NCBI GenBank assembly: GCA_943371005.1
Contig: CALRTB020000002.1
Location: forward strand, 124,001 to 188,000
Reading direction: 5' to 3'
DNA from: MRBY01 sp943371005
Lineage (GTDB): Bacteria; Cyanobacteriota; Cyanobacteriia; Cyanobacteriales; MRBY01
Length of the DNA stretch: 64,000 nt
The notes under the pieces are model-generated. The model worked only from the letters and a program-made list of their open reading frames with translations. It ran no database searches and was not told where the DNA came from. This document shows positions 1 to 9,184 of this stretch, piece after piece; within the stretch, counting starts at the first letter, position 1, and every line of letters starts with the position of its first letter. The position numbers were made by a program, and so were the translations under genes.

Positions 1-175
1 ACACTCAGGGATGAATATCTGCCTAAGATGCTGATTTGCCATTTCCGCCGCGAAAAGTCCCCTATCACTTTTGGACTTCTGCGGAGAACATTGCCCTTTC
101 GTAAATTTCCACTGGTTTAGATTTCGCAATTTTTTCTCCCGGCCACCGGCACGCATTACTCCCCGTGAAACTCCT

Positions 176-1843
176 ATGACCGACCTGCAACTCCGCATCC
201 AAGCTGAGGGCTACCCAGAACGTATCGTGGTGGTCGATCAAGGAGAGTTTGTGATTGGCCGCTTGCCTGAATGTAGTCTCACGCTACAGATGACCCAAAT
301 TTCTCGCTACCACGCTCGGATCAAACGGCAGCAACAGGCTTGGGTTTTAGAGGATTTAGGCAGCACGAATGGCACATATCTTAATCACGTCCGGATCACC
401 GAGCCTCAAACGATCCGCCAAGGAGATTTAATCCGCCTCGGTCATGCCTCAATTTTGGTGACGTTTCAGAATGTGACTCTCGACGAAACCACAGATCTGC
501 ATTCCGACCAATGGGGATCGGGGCGAACTATCCTACGCAATGCTGAAGATCTCAAGGAGCAATGGCTACAGGGGGAAGAAGGCTATGGTCATCAGCCCCA
601 CACGGAAACGGCGATCGCCCGCCTCAAGGAATTGGTAGACATTGCCAAACAACTCAGTTCTGCCGAATCCATCGAAGCCATTTTTCGCTTGACCCGGAAC
701 GTCATTTTTCAGGAATTGCCAGGCTTAGAACGGCTGGCGCTGCTCATTGATATTCGGGGCAATGGCAAATTGGAACTCCTTAGTGCTGCGGCCCAGAGTC
801 TTCCGGATAATCATCCGGCCATTCGCACCAGTGCCTGGATCAGTCAATCGGTCTGCCAAAAGGTTTTCAAAGAAAGGGTTGCCCTCAAATCCGTAGATGC
901 CCAGAGTGACCAGCGCTTTGCAGGAGAAGATAGTATTTTGACGAAGGGCATTCGGGGGGTGTTGGCGGTGCCCCTGTGGGATCAGGCCGAAGTGGTGGGG
1001 GTTTTGTATGGTGATGCCCACTTGAAGTTAGATGAATCAGAACCGCTCACCGATGATGATTTAAGTTTTTTCTCGACCATTGGTCATCTGCTGGCGGCCA
1101 GTGTGCAGCGGTGGTTGTTGAGCCGTCGTCTCCAGGAACAGGCTCAAATTCGCCAAAAATTAGAACGTTACCATTCTCCTGCGGTGGTGCATCAACTTAT
1201 TTCGGTGGGAGCGCTACAAAATGGGCGGTTACCGCCTAGGGAAGCGGAAATCAGTATTTTATTTGCGGATATTGTCGATTTTACGCCCATTGCTGAGCAG
1301 TCTTCTCCCAGTGCCATTGCGGATTTACTGAATGTTTTTTTTGAGGAGATGCTCCACTCAGTGTTTGCCCAGGGAGGGACCCTCGATAAGTTCATTGGCG
1401 ACTGCATCATGGCGTTTTTTGGGGCACCAGAACCCCAGATCGACCACGCTGAACGGGCGATCGCCGCTGCCATGGGAATGCTTAACCGCTTGGATCAATT
1501 AAATTTACAGAACGCCTGGCCTCAACCGATTCAACTACGGGTTGCGGTAAATAGCGGCAAAGCCTTTGTGGGGGATGTGGGTAGTTCCCAGCGGGTGGAC
1601 TATACGGTTCTGGGGGGAACGGTGAATCTGGCGGCCCGCCTTGAGACTATTTGTCCACCGGGGGAATGTGTGATCACCGATGCGACCTACCAGGCGATTG
1701 GCGATCGCCACCAAGATTTATTTCTGCCCATGGGGGAAGGACGCTTTAAAGGCATTGACCGGCCAATCTCGGTGTACCGCACCCAACGACACCGCCACCC
1801 CAAACTCTCAACGCTACACAGTGCCGAAACCCATAGCTCCTAA
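176..1843 (+). CDS. FHA-GAF class III adenylate cyclase
   Basis: This 555-residue protein probably makes cAMP from ATP. An N-terminal FHA domain (about residues 23-90, with FVIGR and GSTNGTYLN) should bind phosphothreonine. A GAF-like sensor follows (about 150-310). The class III catalytic domain spans about 350-530. Metal-binding aspartates lie in FADIVDF (about 363) and FIGD (about 407). The adenine-selecting pair is Lys in DKFIGD and Asp in DYTVLGG (about 475), and NLAARLE supplies the transition-state Asn and Arg. These residues favour ATP over GTP. The open frame extends upstream to 71, but the ATG at 176 begins just before the FHA fold and is preferred. No membrane segment is seen, so it is likely cytosolic. 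Its 3' end overlaps convergent ispD by 4 bases. Confidence 0.88.
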   Translation: MTDLQLRIQAEGYPERIVVVDQGEFVIGRLPECSLTLQMTQISRYHARIKRQQQAWVLEDLGSTNGTYLNHVRITEPQTIRQGDLIRLGHASILVTFQNVTLDETTDLHSDQWGSGRTILRNAEDLKEQWLQGEEGYGHQPHTETAIARLKELVDIAKQLSSAESIEAIFRLTRNVIFQELPGLERLALLIDIRGNGKLELLSAAAQSLPDNHPAIRTSAWISQSVCQKVFKERVALKSVDAQSDQRFAGEDSILTKGIRGVLAVPLWDQAEVVGVLYGDAHLKLDESEPLTDDDLSFFSTIGHLLAASVQRWLLSRRLQEQAQIRQKLERYHSPAVVHQLISVGALQNGRLPPREAEISILFADIVDFTPIAEQSSPSAIADLLNVFFEEMLHSVFAQGGTLDKFIGDCIMAFFGAPEPQIDHAERAIAAAMGMLNRLDQLNLQNAWPQPIQLRVAVNSGKAFVGDVGSSQRVDYTVLGGTVNLAARLETICPPGECVITDATYQAIGDRHQDLFLPMGEGRFKGIDRPISVYRTQRHRHPKLSTLHSAETHSS

Positions 1844-2538
1844 AGTTCTGGGGCGCCATCACGACACTGCAAAATAAATTCGGCGATCGTCAAGTCCCCC
1901 GGCGTCGTAATTTTGAGATTGGTTTCTTCCCCTGGCACAACCTTGACGGGGAGCCCACAACGCTCAAACAAAGCCGCATCATCTGTCACTTCCCAACCCA
2001 GGGTTTTTCCTTTTTCGTGGCAATCTTTGAGACGCTGCACCGTAAACCCCTGGGGGGTCTGGGCGGCCCAGAGATTAGCCCGCGCCGGCGTCTCTTTGAT
2101 CCAGCCTTGGCCATCCACCACCTTAATGGTGTCTTTTACAGGGATCGCCGCAATCAAGCCCTCACAGGTTTCTAGGGCCGCTGCACAGCGATTAAATAAC
2201 TCTGGAGTAGCCAAACACCTTGCCCCATCGTGGATCAGCACCTGGGTTGCCTCTGGGGGCAGCGCCTGGAGGCCGTTATACACTGATTCTTGGCGGGTTT
2301 TGCCACCTCGAATGAGCTGGACAGGCTTAGAAAGCTTTAAATCGGCCAAAATTGCCTCAAAATCCGGGAAGTCTAACAGTTGTCCCATAATGCCAATCCA
2401 GGCCACCGAATCCGCCGCCGCCGCCGCTTGAATCGTCCAACTAAAGAGCGGTTTGTCCCGTAGCGTCATCAGCAGTTTATTGCGATCGCCGCCCATCCGT
2501 TTACCGACGCCCGCCGCAGGCAATAACAAGTGCACCAT
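1840..2538 (-). CDS. ispD: 2-C-methyl-D-erythritol 4-phosphate cytidylyltransferase
   Basis: IspD transfers CMP from CTP to methylerythritol 4-phosphate, the third step of the MEP route to isoprenoids (carotenoids, phytol, quinones). The 232-residue length matches the family. The nucleotide-binding start LLLPAAGVGKRMGG is at residues 4-17, followed by the family motif IHDGARC and the C-terminal DDAALFE and PGEETNLKITTP segments. It is convergent with the cyclase gene, overlapping it by 4 bases, and divergent from the glycosyltransferase gene, so it is probably transcribed alone. The ATG start gives a normal N-terminus. Confidence 0.95.
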   Translation of the reverse strand: MVHLLLPAAGVGKRMGGDRNKLLMTLRDKPLFSWTIQAAAAADSVAWIGIMGQLLDFPDFEAILADLKLSKPVQLIRGGKTRQESVYNGLQALPPEATQVLIHDGARCLATPELFNRCAAALETCEGLIAAIPVKDTIKVVDGQGWIKETPARANLWAAQTPQGFTVQRLKDCHEKGKTLGWEVTDDAALFERCGLPVKVVPGEETNLKITTPGDLTIAEFILQCRDGAPEL

Positions 2539-2617
2539 GGCTTTTCCCTAAGTTACTAAACGTTTCCGCCTATTCTCTTCTAAAATGATGCTGGATACGT
2601 AAGTTTATACCCCCAAG

Positions 2618-3577
2618 ATGCGCATACTAGCCCTAGTTCCCGGAGGAGTTGGCGACCAAATCCTCTTTTTCCCGACCCTCGCTGATCTCAAGGAACGTTA
2701 TCCCGAAGCCATGATTGACGTTCTGGTCGAACCCCGTGCCAAGGCAGCCTATCGCGTCTGTCCCCAGGTTCATGAAGTGCTGACCTTCGACTTTAAAGAT
2801 CGTAATGGCCCGGCTGACTATCTCAATATTCTCGGCACAATCCGCGATCGCGAATATGAAATTGCCCTCTCCCTCGGCAAAAATTGGGCTGTGGGTTTCC
2901 TGCTTTGGCTGAATGGAATTCCCACCCGCGTGGGCTACAAAACCCCAACATCTTGGTTTATCTCTAATCCAGCCCCCCTCAACGAAAACCAATACGCAGC
3001 GGCCCTCTACCACGATCTCCTGAAGGGATTAGGCATTGACACAGACTGTCCGCCCCCCAGCATCACCGTACCCAATGCGGATATTCAATGGGCTGAAGGG
3101 GAACAAAAACGCCTGGGCTTAACCGAGGGTTACATTCTGATCCACGGCGGTGCCAGTCAACTATCCCAAGCGAAGGGCCTTAAAAAACTCTATCCAGTGG
3201 AAAATTGGCAACCCATCATTGAAGATATCCAAAACAAGCAGCCGAACCTCCCCATTGTTCTACTCCAAGGCCCCGATGATGCCCCTTGGGTTGCTGAACT
3301 GATTGCGCTTTATCCAGCCCTGAAGGTGACACGACCTGAGGATATTGGCAAAGCAGCCGCAATGATTGCCGGAGCCAACTTGATGGTGTGTACAGATAGC
3401 GCGCCGATGCACCTGGCCGCTGCGGTGGGTACTTACACCATTGCCCTCTTTGGTTCGACCCACGCCGAAAAGCTCTTACCGCCAAAGAATGATAAATTGA
3501 TTGGCATCCAGTCTCCCACTGGACAAATGGCAGATATTAAACCCCAAGACGTATTGGCTCAAATTTGGCGTGGCTAA
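2618..3577 (+). CDS. Glycosyltransferase family 9 (heptosyltransferase-like)
   Basis: The 319-residue protein has the two-lobe GT9 layout. It starts with a glycine-rich loop (ALVPGGVGDQILFFP) and has the C-terminal nucleotide-sugar motif CTDSAPMHLAAAVGT, as in heptosyltransferases WaaC/WaaF. It likely transfers a sugar to a lipopolysaccharide or other surface glycan at the cytoplasmic face of the inner membrane. The next gene, a GmhB-like phosphatase, overlaps it by 8 bases, so the two are probably one operon for activated-sugar supply and use. The actual sugar cannot be told from sequence, as cyanobacterial glycans often differ from the enterobacterial heptose core. Confidence 0.82.
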   Translation: MRILALVPGGVGDQILFFPTLADLKERYPEAMIDVLVEPRAKAAYRVCPQVHEVLTFDFKDRNGPADYLNILGTIRDREYEIALSLGKNWAVGFLLWLNGIPTRVGYKTPTSWFISNPAPLNENQYAAALYHDLLKGLGIDTDCPPPSITVPNADIQWAEGEQKRLGLTEGYILIHGGASQLSQAKGLKKLYPVENWQPIIEDIQNKQPNLPIVLLQGPDDAPWVAELIALYPALKVTRPEDIGKAAAMIAGANLMVCTDSAPMHLAAAVGTYTIALFGSTHAEKLLPPKNDKLIGIQSPTGQMADIKPQDVLAQIWRG

Positions 3578-4163
3578 ACCAGCAGTTTTCCTTGATCGTG
3601 ATGGTGTCCTTAACATCGAAGCAGGATATATTCACACCCTCGAAGACCTGAATCTGATTCCAGGGGTGGCGGCGGCTGTGCGATCGCTCAACGATCAAGG
3701 AGTTTTTTGCTGTTTGGTTTCTAATCAATCGGGGCCAGCGCGGGACTATTACGGCATTGACCACGTGGAGGCTCTCCACACCAGATTGTGCACCCTCCTA
3801 AGCCAGGAAGCGGGTGCCCACCTAGATGCGCTGTACTATTGCCCCTATTTAAGCCAGTCAGCCGGAGGCACTCACCCGGACTTTACCCGGTGGGGCACTT
3901 GGCGCAAACCGAATACGGGAATGTTGGTAGCGGCGGCCTGGGAACATGATTTAGATTTGCGCCGTAGTTTTATGGTGGGGGACAAGGCGACGGATATTGA
4001 CCTCGCCCACAACGCTGGCCTCCGGGGGATTTTGGTGCAAACAGGCTACGGGAAACAAGTCCCCAGCAGCAAATATCAGCACCACACCAAGCCAGATTAT
4101 GTGGCCAAGGATCTTCAAGATGGGGTGAGCTGGCTCTTAAAGCAACTCCAAGAAAAGCCATAG
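3570..4163 (+). CDS. HAD phosphatase, GmhB-like (D-glycero-heptose-1,7-bisphosphate 7-phosphatase family)
   Basis: A 197-residue HAD-superfamily enzyme. The catalytic motif FLDRDGVLN is at about residues 6-14, motif II is LVSNQSG, and motif IV is MVGDKATDIDLAHNAG. The GTG at 3570 is chosen because the HAD motif normally lies within the first 15 residues; it overlaps the end of the glycosyltransferase gene. In classical GmhB a zinc loop uses a Cys-x-His and a Cys-x-Cys pair. Here the loop reads CPY and later WGTWRKP, so three of the four zinc ligands are absent. The specificity is therefore uncertain: it may act on another sugar phosphate or be a zinc-free GmhB variant. Confidence 0.8.
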   Translation: MAKPAVFLDRDGVLNIEAGYIHTLEDLNLIPGVAAAVRSLNDQGVFCCLVSNQSGPARDYYGIDHVEALHTRLCTLLSQEAGAHLDALYYCPYLSQSAGGTHPDFTRWGTWRKPNTGMLVAAAWEHDLDLRRSFMVGDKATDIDLAHNAGLRGILVQTGYGKQVPSSKYQHHTKPDYVAKDLQDGVSWLLKQLQEKP

Positions 4164-4283
4164 ACAATTGAGAAAATACGGGAATCCGCATCTAGGGATG
4201 GGGGCGATCGCCTAATTCTCAGCAACTCATCTTCCGGCAAAATAGAGGATGAATCCTTAGATCAAGTTGGAAGCATACGACCT

Positions 4284-6257
4284 ATGGCAGTCCTCGAAAA
4301 AGGCAATATTACAATCCATACCGAGAATATTTTCCCGATCATTAAAAAATCTCTGTATACCGACCACGAGATCTTTTTACGGGAACTCATCTCCAATGCC
4401 GCCGATGCGATCACCAAGCGCAAAATGGCAAAAATGGCCGGTGAAAGTAGCGTTGATGTGCCCGATGGAGAAATCATCATTGACGTTAACAAGGAGAAAA
4501 AACAACTCTCCATCACCGATAACGGCATTGGGATGACCGCCGAAGAAATCAAAAAATATATTAACCAAGTTGCCTTTTCGAGTGCCGAAGAATTTATTCA
4601 AAAATACGGCAAAGATGCCAATGATTTAATCGGGCATTTTGGTTTGGGGTTTTATTCTGCCTTTATGGTGGCAACCCAAGTCGAAATCAATACCCTTTCT
4701 TGCAAAGATGGCGCTGAAGCAGTCCATTGGAGTTGTGATGGTTCCCCCGAATTTGAGTTGTCTGCCAGTGACAAAACGAGCATCGGCACAACTATTACCC
4801 TCACGATGATGGATGAGGAAACAGAATATTTAGAATCCCAACGGATTCGTCAATTGGTCAAAACCTATTCTGATTTCATGCCCGTTTCAATCCGCTTTGA
4901 AGGCGAGCAAATCAACAAACAGCGGGCTATTTGGAAGGAATCTCCCCAGAATTTAACGGACGAAGATTACCTCGAATTTTATCGCTATCTCTACCCTTTC
5001 CAAGAAGACCCATTACTGTGGGTTCACTTGAATACAGACTATCCTTTCTTGCTTAACGGCATTCTCTATTTCCCGAAACTGCGCCCGGACATTGACGTTA
5101 CTAAAGGACAAATTAAGCTGTTCTGTAATCAAGTTTTCGTCAGTGACCATTGTGAAGAAGTCATTCCTGAATTTTTGATGCCCCTACGCGGCGTGGTCGA
5201 TAGCACAGACATTCCCCTCAACGTTTCCCGCAGCGCCTTAACCAATCACCGGACAGTGCGCCGCATCTCCGATTACATTGCCAAAAAAGTTGGCGATCGC
5301 CTCAAGTCCCTCTACAACGAAAGCTATAGTGACTACGTTAAAAGTTGGGAAGATGTCGGCACCTTTGTTAAATACGGCAGTATCCGCGACGAGAAGTTTA
5401 AAAAACAAGTCGAAGACATTCTCATTTACCGCACGACCCACCAACCAGAAACAGCGGCAACAACCCCCAAAGTGGAGGTGCAGGGCAATGACGGCGATGT
5501 GTGGGAAGATGTCAAATCTGAAGACACCCAGGCAACATCTACGGCCCCCTACACAACCCTAAAAGATTATTTAGAACGCAATAAAGAGAAGCACGAAAAT
5601 CGCGTTTTTTATTGCACCGATCCCAGCACCCAGGGTACTTACATTGAACTGTACAAAAACCAGGGCTTGGAAGTTCTTTATATGGACTCTTTTATTGATA
5701 CCAACTACTTCATTCCTTTCCTGGAACAGGAATACAGCGATGTGAAGTTTTCACGGGTGGATTCGGAGTTGGATCAAAGCCTTGTAGAAGACGATAAAGC
5801 CAGTGAAATTGTTGATCCAAATACCAACAAAACCCGTGGCGATGTAATTAAAGAGTTGTTTGAAAAGGCCATTGGTAAACCGAAGGTCAACATTAAAACC
5901 CAATCCATTAAATCCGCAGAAACAACGGCAACTCCCCCGGCAATGGTCCTCCTACCAGAGGCGATGCGACGTCTGCAAGAGATGACAGCGATGATGCAGC
6001 AGACGGCCATGCAATTCCCAGAAGATCATGTGTTGATGATTAATTTGTCACACCCCTTGATCGAAAATATCTACCAACTCAGCCAGGGTTCAATCATTCA
6101 AGCAGATGGTAAGTCTTCTAACCAGGAAACCATCGATATGATGTGTCAGCACGTCTATGATCTGGCATTAATGGCCCAAAAAGCCTTTGATGCGGAGGGC
6201 ATGAAAGCATTTGTGGAACGTTCTAACCAAGTGTTGACCCGTTTAACCCAGAAGTAA
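4284..6257 (+). CDS. htpG: Hsp90-family molecular chaperone HtpG
   Basis: HtpG is the cytosolic bacterial Hsp90, an ATP-dependent dimeric chaperone important in heat and oxidative stress and, in cyanobacteria, for tetrapyrrole enzymes and phycobilisome linkers. The 657-residue protein begins with the GHKL ATPase domain, seen in ELISNAADA, DNGIGM and GHFGLGFYSAFMVA. It continues with the middle and C-terminal dimerisation domains and ends in LTQK, without the eukaryotic MEEVD tail. It is slightly longer than the roughly 624 residues of E. coli HtpG. It stands alone between two plus-strand genes and ends at a strong terminator. Confidence 0.97.
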   Translation: MAVLEKGNITIHTENIFPIIKKSLYTDHEIFLRELISNAADAITKRKMAKMAGESSVDVPDGEIIIDVNKEKKQLSITDNGIGMTAEEIKKYINQVAFSSAEEFIQKYGKDANDLIGHFGLGFYSAFMVATQVEINTLSCKDGAEAVHWSCDGSPEFELSASDKTSIGTTITLTMMDEETEYLESQRIRQLVKTYSDFMPVSIRFEGEQINKQRAIWKESPQNLTDEDYLEFYRYLYPFQEDPLLWVHLNTDYPFLLNGILYFPKLRPDIDVTKGQIKLFCNQVFVSDHCEEVIPEFLMPLRGVVDSTDIPLNVSRSALTNHRTVRRISDYIAKKVGDRLKSLYNESYSDYVKSWEDVGTFVKYGSIRDEKFKKQVEDILIYRTTHQPETAATTPKVEVQGNDGDVWEDVKSEDTQATSTAPYTTLKDYLERNKEKHENRVFYCTDPSTQGTYIELYKNQGLEVLYMDSFIDTNYFIPFLEQEYSDVKFSRVDSELDQSLVEDDKASEIVDPNTNKTRGDVIKELFEKAIGKPKVNIKTQSIKSAETTATPPAMVLLPEAMRRLQEMTAMMQQTAMQFPEDHVLMINLSHPLIENIYQLSQGSIIQADGKSSNQETIDMMCQHVYDLALMAQKAFDAEGMKAFVERSNQVLTRLTQK

Positions 6258-6280
6258 GCCTTCATTGAATCTGCCTTTTG

Positions 6281-6308
6281 ATCTCCCCTCGGTGGGGAGA
6301 TTTTTTTT
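6281..6308 (+). terminator. Intrinsic terminator after htpG
   Basis: The 8-bp stem ATCTCCCC/GGGGAGAT encloses a short TCGGT loop and runs directly into eight T residues, 23 bases past the htpG stop codon. Confidence 0.9.
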
Positions 6309-6376
6309 GGTAAACACAATTAACGGACGAGCATTGCGCTATGCTCAGTAGCTGTCCCTCTGCGTAACATTTGGCT

Positions 6377-7012
6377 ATGGCTCGCCTTTCCCAAGAATTG
6401 CACCGTTATTTTTTTGAAGAAGACCGTGGTGAAACCGTTAGTTTAGCCCAGGCGATCGCCCTCGCAGAGGAAAAAGTCTTCGGGGTCATTTTACTCCTGC
6501 TGGCCTTTCCGTCGGCCCTGCCAATTCCAGCCCCGGGCTATTCGACGCCCTTTGGTATTTTGATTTTTGCGATCGCTCTCCAGTTGATTTTTGGTCGGAA
6601 AAAACTCTGGCTCCCGGTGGCTTGGCAACGAAAAACCGTCAAAACGGCCATGGCCCAGGGCATCCTCAAAAAAGGTCTCCCTTGGCTCAAAAGAATTGAG
6701 GCGATCGCCCATCCCCGGTTCCCGATTGTTTGTCAGAGTCGCCTGGGCCGCACCGTTATGGGCTGCACCATTGCCCTGATGGCCACCTCGATGATGATCC
6801 CCATTCCCGGCACCAATACCCTCCCAGCTATGGCAATCTTCCTCACTGCCTTTGGCCTCCAAGAAGACGATGGCTTGATCAGTGGTGCTGGGGTTATTTT
6901 CTCCCTTGTCATCGCCGTGCTGATGGTGTCCGTGATTTATGTGTTCTTCAACGGTGGTCTCAGCTTATTGGATCTGCTCAAAGACTGGGTCACGGTACGA
7001 TTAGGAGGCTAG
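6377..7012 (+). CDS. ExoD-family membrane protein
   Basis: A 211-residue protein of the ExoD family (exopolysaccharide synthesis, ExoD). Family members are inner-membrane proteins linked genetically to exopolysaccharide production in rhizobia, but the molecular function is unknown. Hydrophobic stretches include VFGVILLLLAFPSALPIPAPG near residue 35, PFGILIFAIALQLIFG, the MGCTIALMATSMMIPIPGT segment and a C-terminal helix near VIFSLVIAVLMVSVIYVFF, giving about four membrane segments. The repeated SALPIP and MMIPIPGT elements are typical. The ATG at 6377 is preferred to the TTG two codons earlier. recQ begins 22 bases after the stop, so the two may share a transcript. Confidence 0.82.
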   Translation: MARLSQELHRYFFEEDRGETVSLAQAIALAEEKVFGVILLLLAFPSALPIPAPGYSTPFGILIFAIALQLIFGRKKLWLPVAWQRKTVKTAMAQGILKKGLPWLKRIEAIAHPRFPIVCQSRLGRTVMGCTIALMATSMMIPIPGTNTLPAMAIFLTAFGLQEDDGLISGAGVIFSLVIAVLMVSVIYVFFNGGLSLLDLLKDWVTVRLGG

Positions 7013-7034
7013 TCGTTTTCGTTTTGTTGCTGCC

Positions 7035-9173
7035 ATGTCCCAGTTCCCATCCCTAGAAGCCGCCCTCAAACACTTCTTCGGATATGACAATTTCCGCCAT
7101 GGCCAAAAAGCTGTCATTACCGCCGCCCTACAAAACCGTGATGTCCTCGCCCTGATGCCAACGGGGGCCGGAAAGTCCCTTTGTTTTCAACTGCCCGCCC
7201 TGCTGAAACCGGGATTAACGGTGGTGATTTCTCCTTTAATTGCCTTGATGCAGGATCAAGTGGATGCCCTGACGGATAACGGCATCGGGGCGACATTTCT
7301 AAACAGTACCCTCAATCTCGATCAGGCGCGATCGCGGATTCAGGCGATTTTTAACGGCAACATTCAACTCCTCTACGTCGCCCCAGAACGGCTCTTTAAC
7401 GAAGGCTTTCAACAACTGCTCACAGATGTGGATCAGACCATCGGCCTCGCTGGCTTTGTGGTGGATGAGGCCCACTGTGTTTCAGAATGGGGCCATGATT
7501 TTCGTCCCGAATATCGTCAACTCAGTCGCATCCGGAGGCGCTATCCTCAGACTCCCTGCCATGCCTTTACCGCCACTGCTACTCAACGTGTCCGTGACGA
7601 TATTATTGATCAGCTCGCGTTACAAAACCCCAGCTTTCACTGCACCAGCTTTAATCGTCCCAACCTTTACTATGAAGTTCTCCCCAAAGACCAGAAGAGT
7701 TATACACAACTGCTGCGCTATGTTCGTCAAAGGCGCGGGCAACCAGGAATCATTTACTGTTCTAGTCGCAAAAAAGTAGACGAGTTGGCCAATCACCTCA
7801 AACAAGATGGCGTTAAAGCGTTGCCCTACCATGCAGGACTGGCCGATCGTTTACGGGCTGACTACCAAGAGCAATTTATCCGGGATGATGTGCCTGTGAT
7901 GGTCGCCACCGTTGCCTTTGGCATGGGCATTAACAAACCCGATGTGCGCTTTGTGGTGCATTATGATTTGCCGACCAATTTAGAACGCTATTACCAGGAG
8001 TCGGGTCGCGCAGGCCGGGATGGGGAAGCCGCCCACTGTACTCTGTTTTATCGGGCAGGAGATATTAAAAGGGCCGAATATTTCATTGAGCTCAAAGAAG
8101 ATGAACAAGAAAAGCGCATCGCCTACCAACAACTCCAGAAAATGATCGACTATGCCGAGGGGATCGATTGTCGGCGGACGATTCAACTGAGCTATTTTGG
8201 AGAGCAATTTCCGGGGGACTGTGGCGGCTGTGACAATTGCCAGAATCCGCGCCCGGTCGAAGATTGGACCATTGAGGCCCAGAAGTTTTTATCTTGTGTT
8301 GCCCGCTGTCGAGAACGCTATGGCATGACCTACATTATCGATGTGTTGCGGGGTTCAAAAAAAGAAAAAATTATTCAGAACGGGCACCATCAACTATCCA
8401 CCTATGGCATTGGCCTCGACCACACCAAGGAAGAATGGAAAAATTTGGGGCGATCGCTTTTGCATCAGGGCTTAGTAGCAGAAACGAGTGATGGCTATCG
8501 GGTACTGAAGCTCAACGACCACAGTTGGGGAGTTTTACGCAAACAGCGGGAAGTGAAAATCGCGGTAGAACGGCGGCAAACAACCCAAGAACTTTTGGGG
8601 ATTTCTGAGAGTCGCCTTGATGCGGAAATTCTCTTTGGGCAACTACGACAACTGCGGAAACAATTGGCCGATGCAAATTGGGTTGCCCCCTACATGGTTT
8701 TTTCCGATGCGACCCTCCGGCAAATGGCCAAGCGGCGACCCCGCACCCAAGCGGATTTTTGTCTAATTTCCGGGGTAACAAGTGCGAAATATCAGCGTTA
8801 CGGGGAGCCTTTCCTCGCGGCGATTCAGGAATTTTGTGCCAGCCAAGGGCCACCGAAACCCCAGGTCCATAGCACCCAGTTACTTACCCTCCAGCTTTAT
8901 CAACAGGGCCTTTCGGTTACAGAAATTGCTAAGCAGCGCAATCTAACGGCGGGGACGATCAATGAACATCTGGCAACGTTATTGCAGAGTGGCGAGATTA
9001 CCGATCTAGACCGCCTCGTTAAACCAGAAGCCCAGGTGGAAATCGAAAAGGCGATCGCCACGGTAGGGCCAGAGTCTTTAACACAGTTGCGGGAGCACCT
9101 CCAGGAAAAATACAGCTACGATGCAATTAAACTGGTGCGAGCCAAACTGCTACAAACCGCACAATCAGCCTAG
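7035..9173 (+). CDS. recQ: ATP-dependent DNA helicase RecQ
   Basis: RecQ unwinds DNA 3' to 5' in recombination and fork repair. In this 712-residue protein the Walker A motif is PTGAGKSLCFQLP (about residues 41-53) and the Walker B box is DEAHC. Motif VI lies in ESGRAGRDGE. The RQC zinc-binding region holds a cysteine set that includes CGGCDNC near 397. A winged-helix follows, then an HRDC domain (about 525-605). After HRDC there is an extra C-terminal helix-turn-helix region (LSVTEIAKQRNLTAGTINEHL) of the HTH_40 type seen in some long RecQ proteins. It follows exoD closely. Confidence 0.95.
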   Translation: MSQFPSLEAALKHFFGYDNFRHGQKAVITAALQNRDVLALMPTGAGKSLCFQLPALLKPGLTVVISPLIALMQDQVDALTDNGIGATFLNSTLNLDQARSRIQAIFNGNIQLLYVAPERLFNEGFQQLLTDVDQTIGLAGFVVDEAHCVSEWGHDFRPEYRQLSRIRRRYPQTPCHAFTATATQRVRDDIIDQLALQNPSFHCTSFNRPNLYYEVLPKDQKSYTQLLRYVRQRRGQPGIIYCSSRKKVDELANHLKQDGVKALPYHAGLADRLRADYQEQFIRDDVPVMVATVAFGMGINKPDVRFVVHYDLPTNLERYYQESGRAGRDGEAAHCTLFYRAGDIKRAEYFIELKEDEQEKRIAYQQLQKMIDYAEGIDCRRTIQLSYFGEQFPGDCGGCDNCQNPRPVEDWTIEAQKFLSCVARCRERYGMTYIIDVLRGSKKEKIIQNGHHQLSTYGIGLDHTKEEWKNLGRSLLHQGLVAETSDGYRVLKLNDHSWGVLRKQREVKIAVERRQTTQELLGISESRLDAEILFGQLRQLRKQLADANWVAPYMVFSDATLRQMAKRRPRTQADFCLISGVTSAKYQRYGEPFLAAIQEFCASQGPPKPQVHSTQLLTLQLYQQGLSVTEIAKQRNLTAGTINEHLATLLQSGEITDLDRLVKPEAQVEIEKAIATVGPESLTQLREHLQEKYSYDAIKLVRAKLLQTAQSA

Positions 9174-9184
9174 AATTTGCAGAT

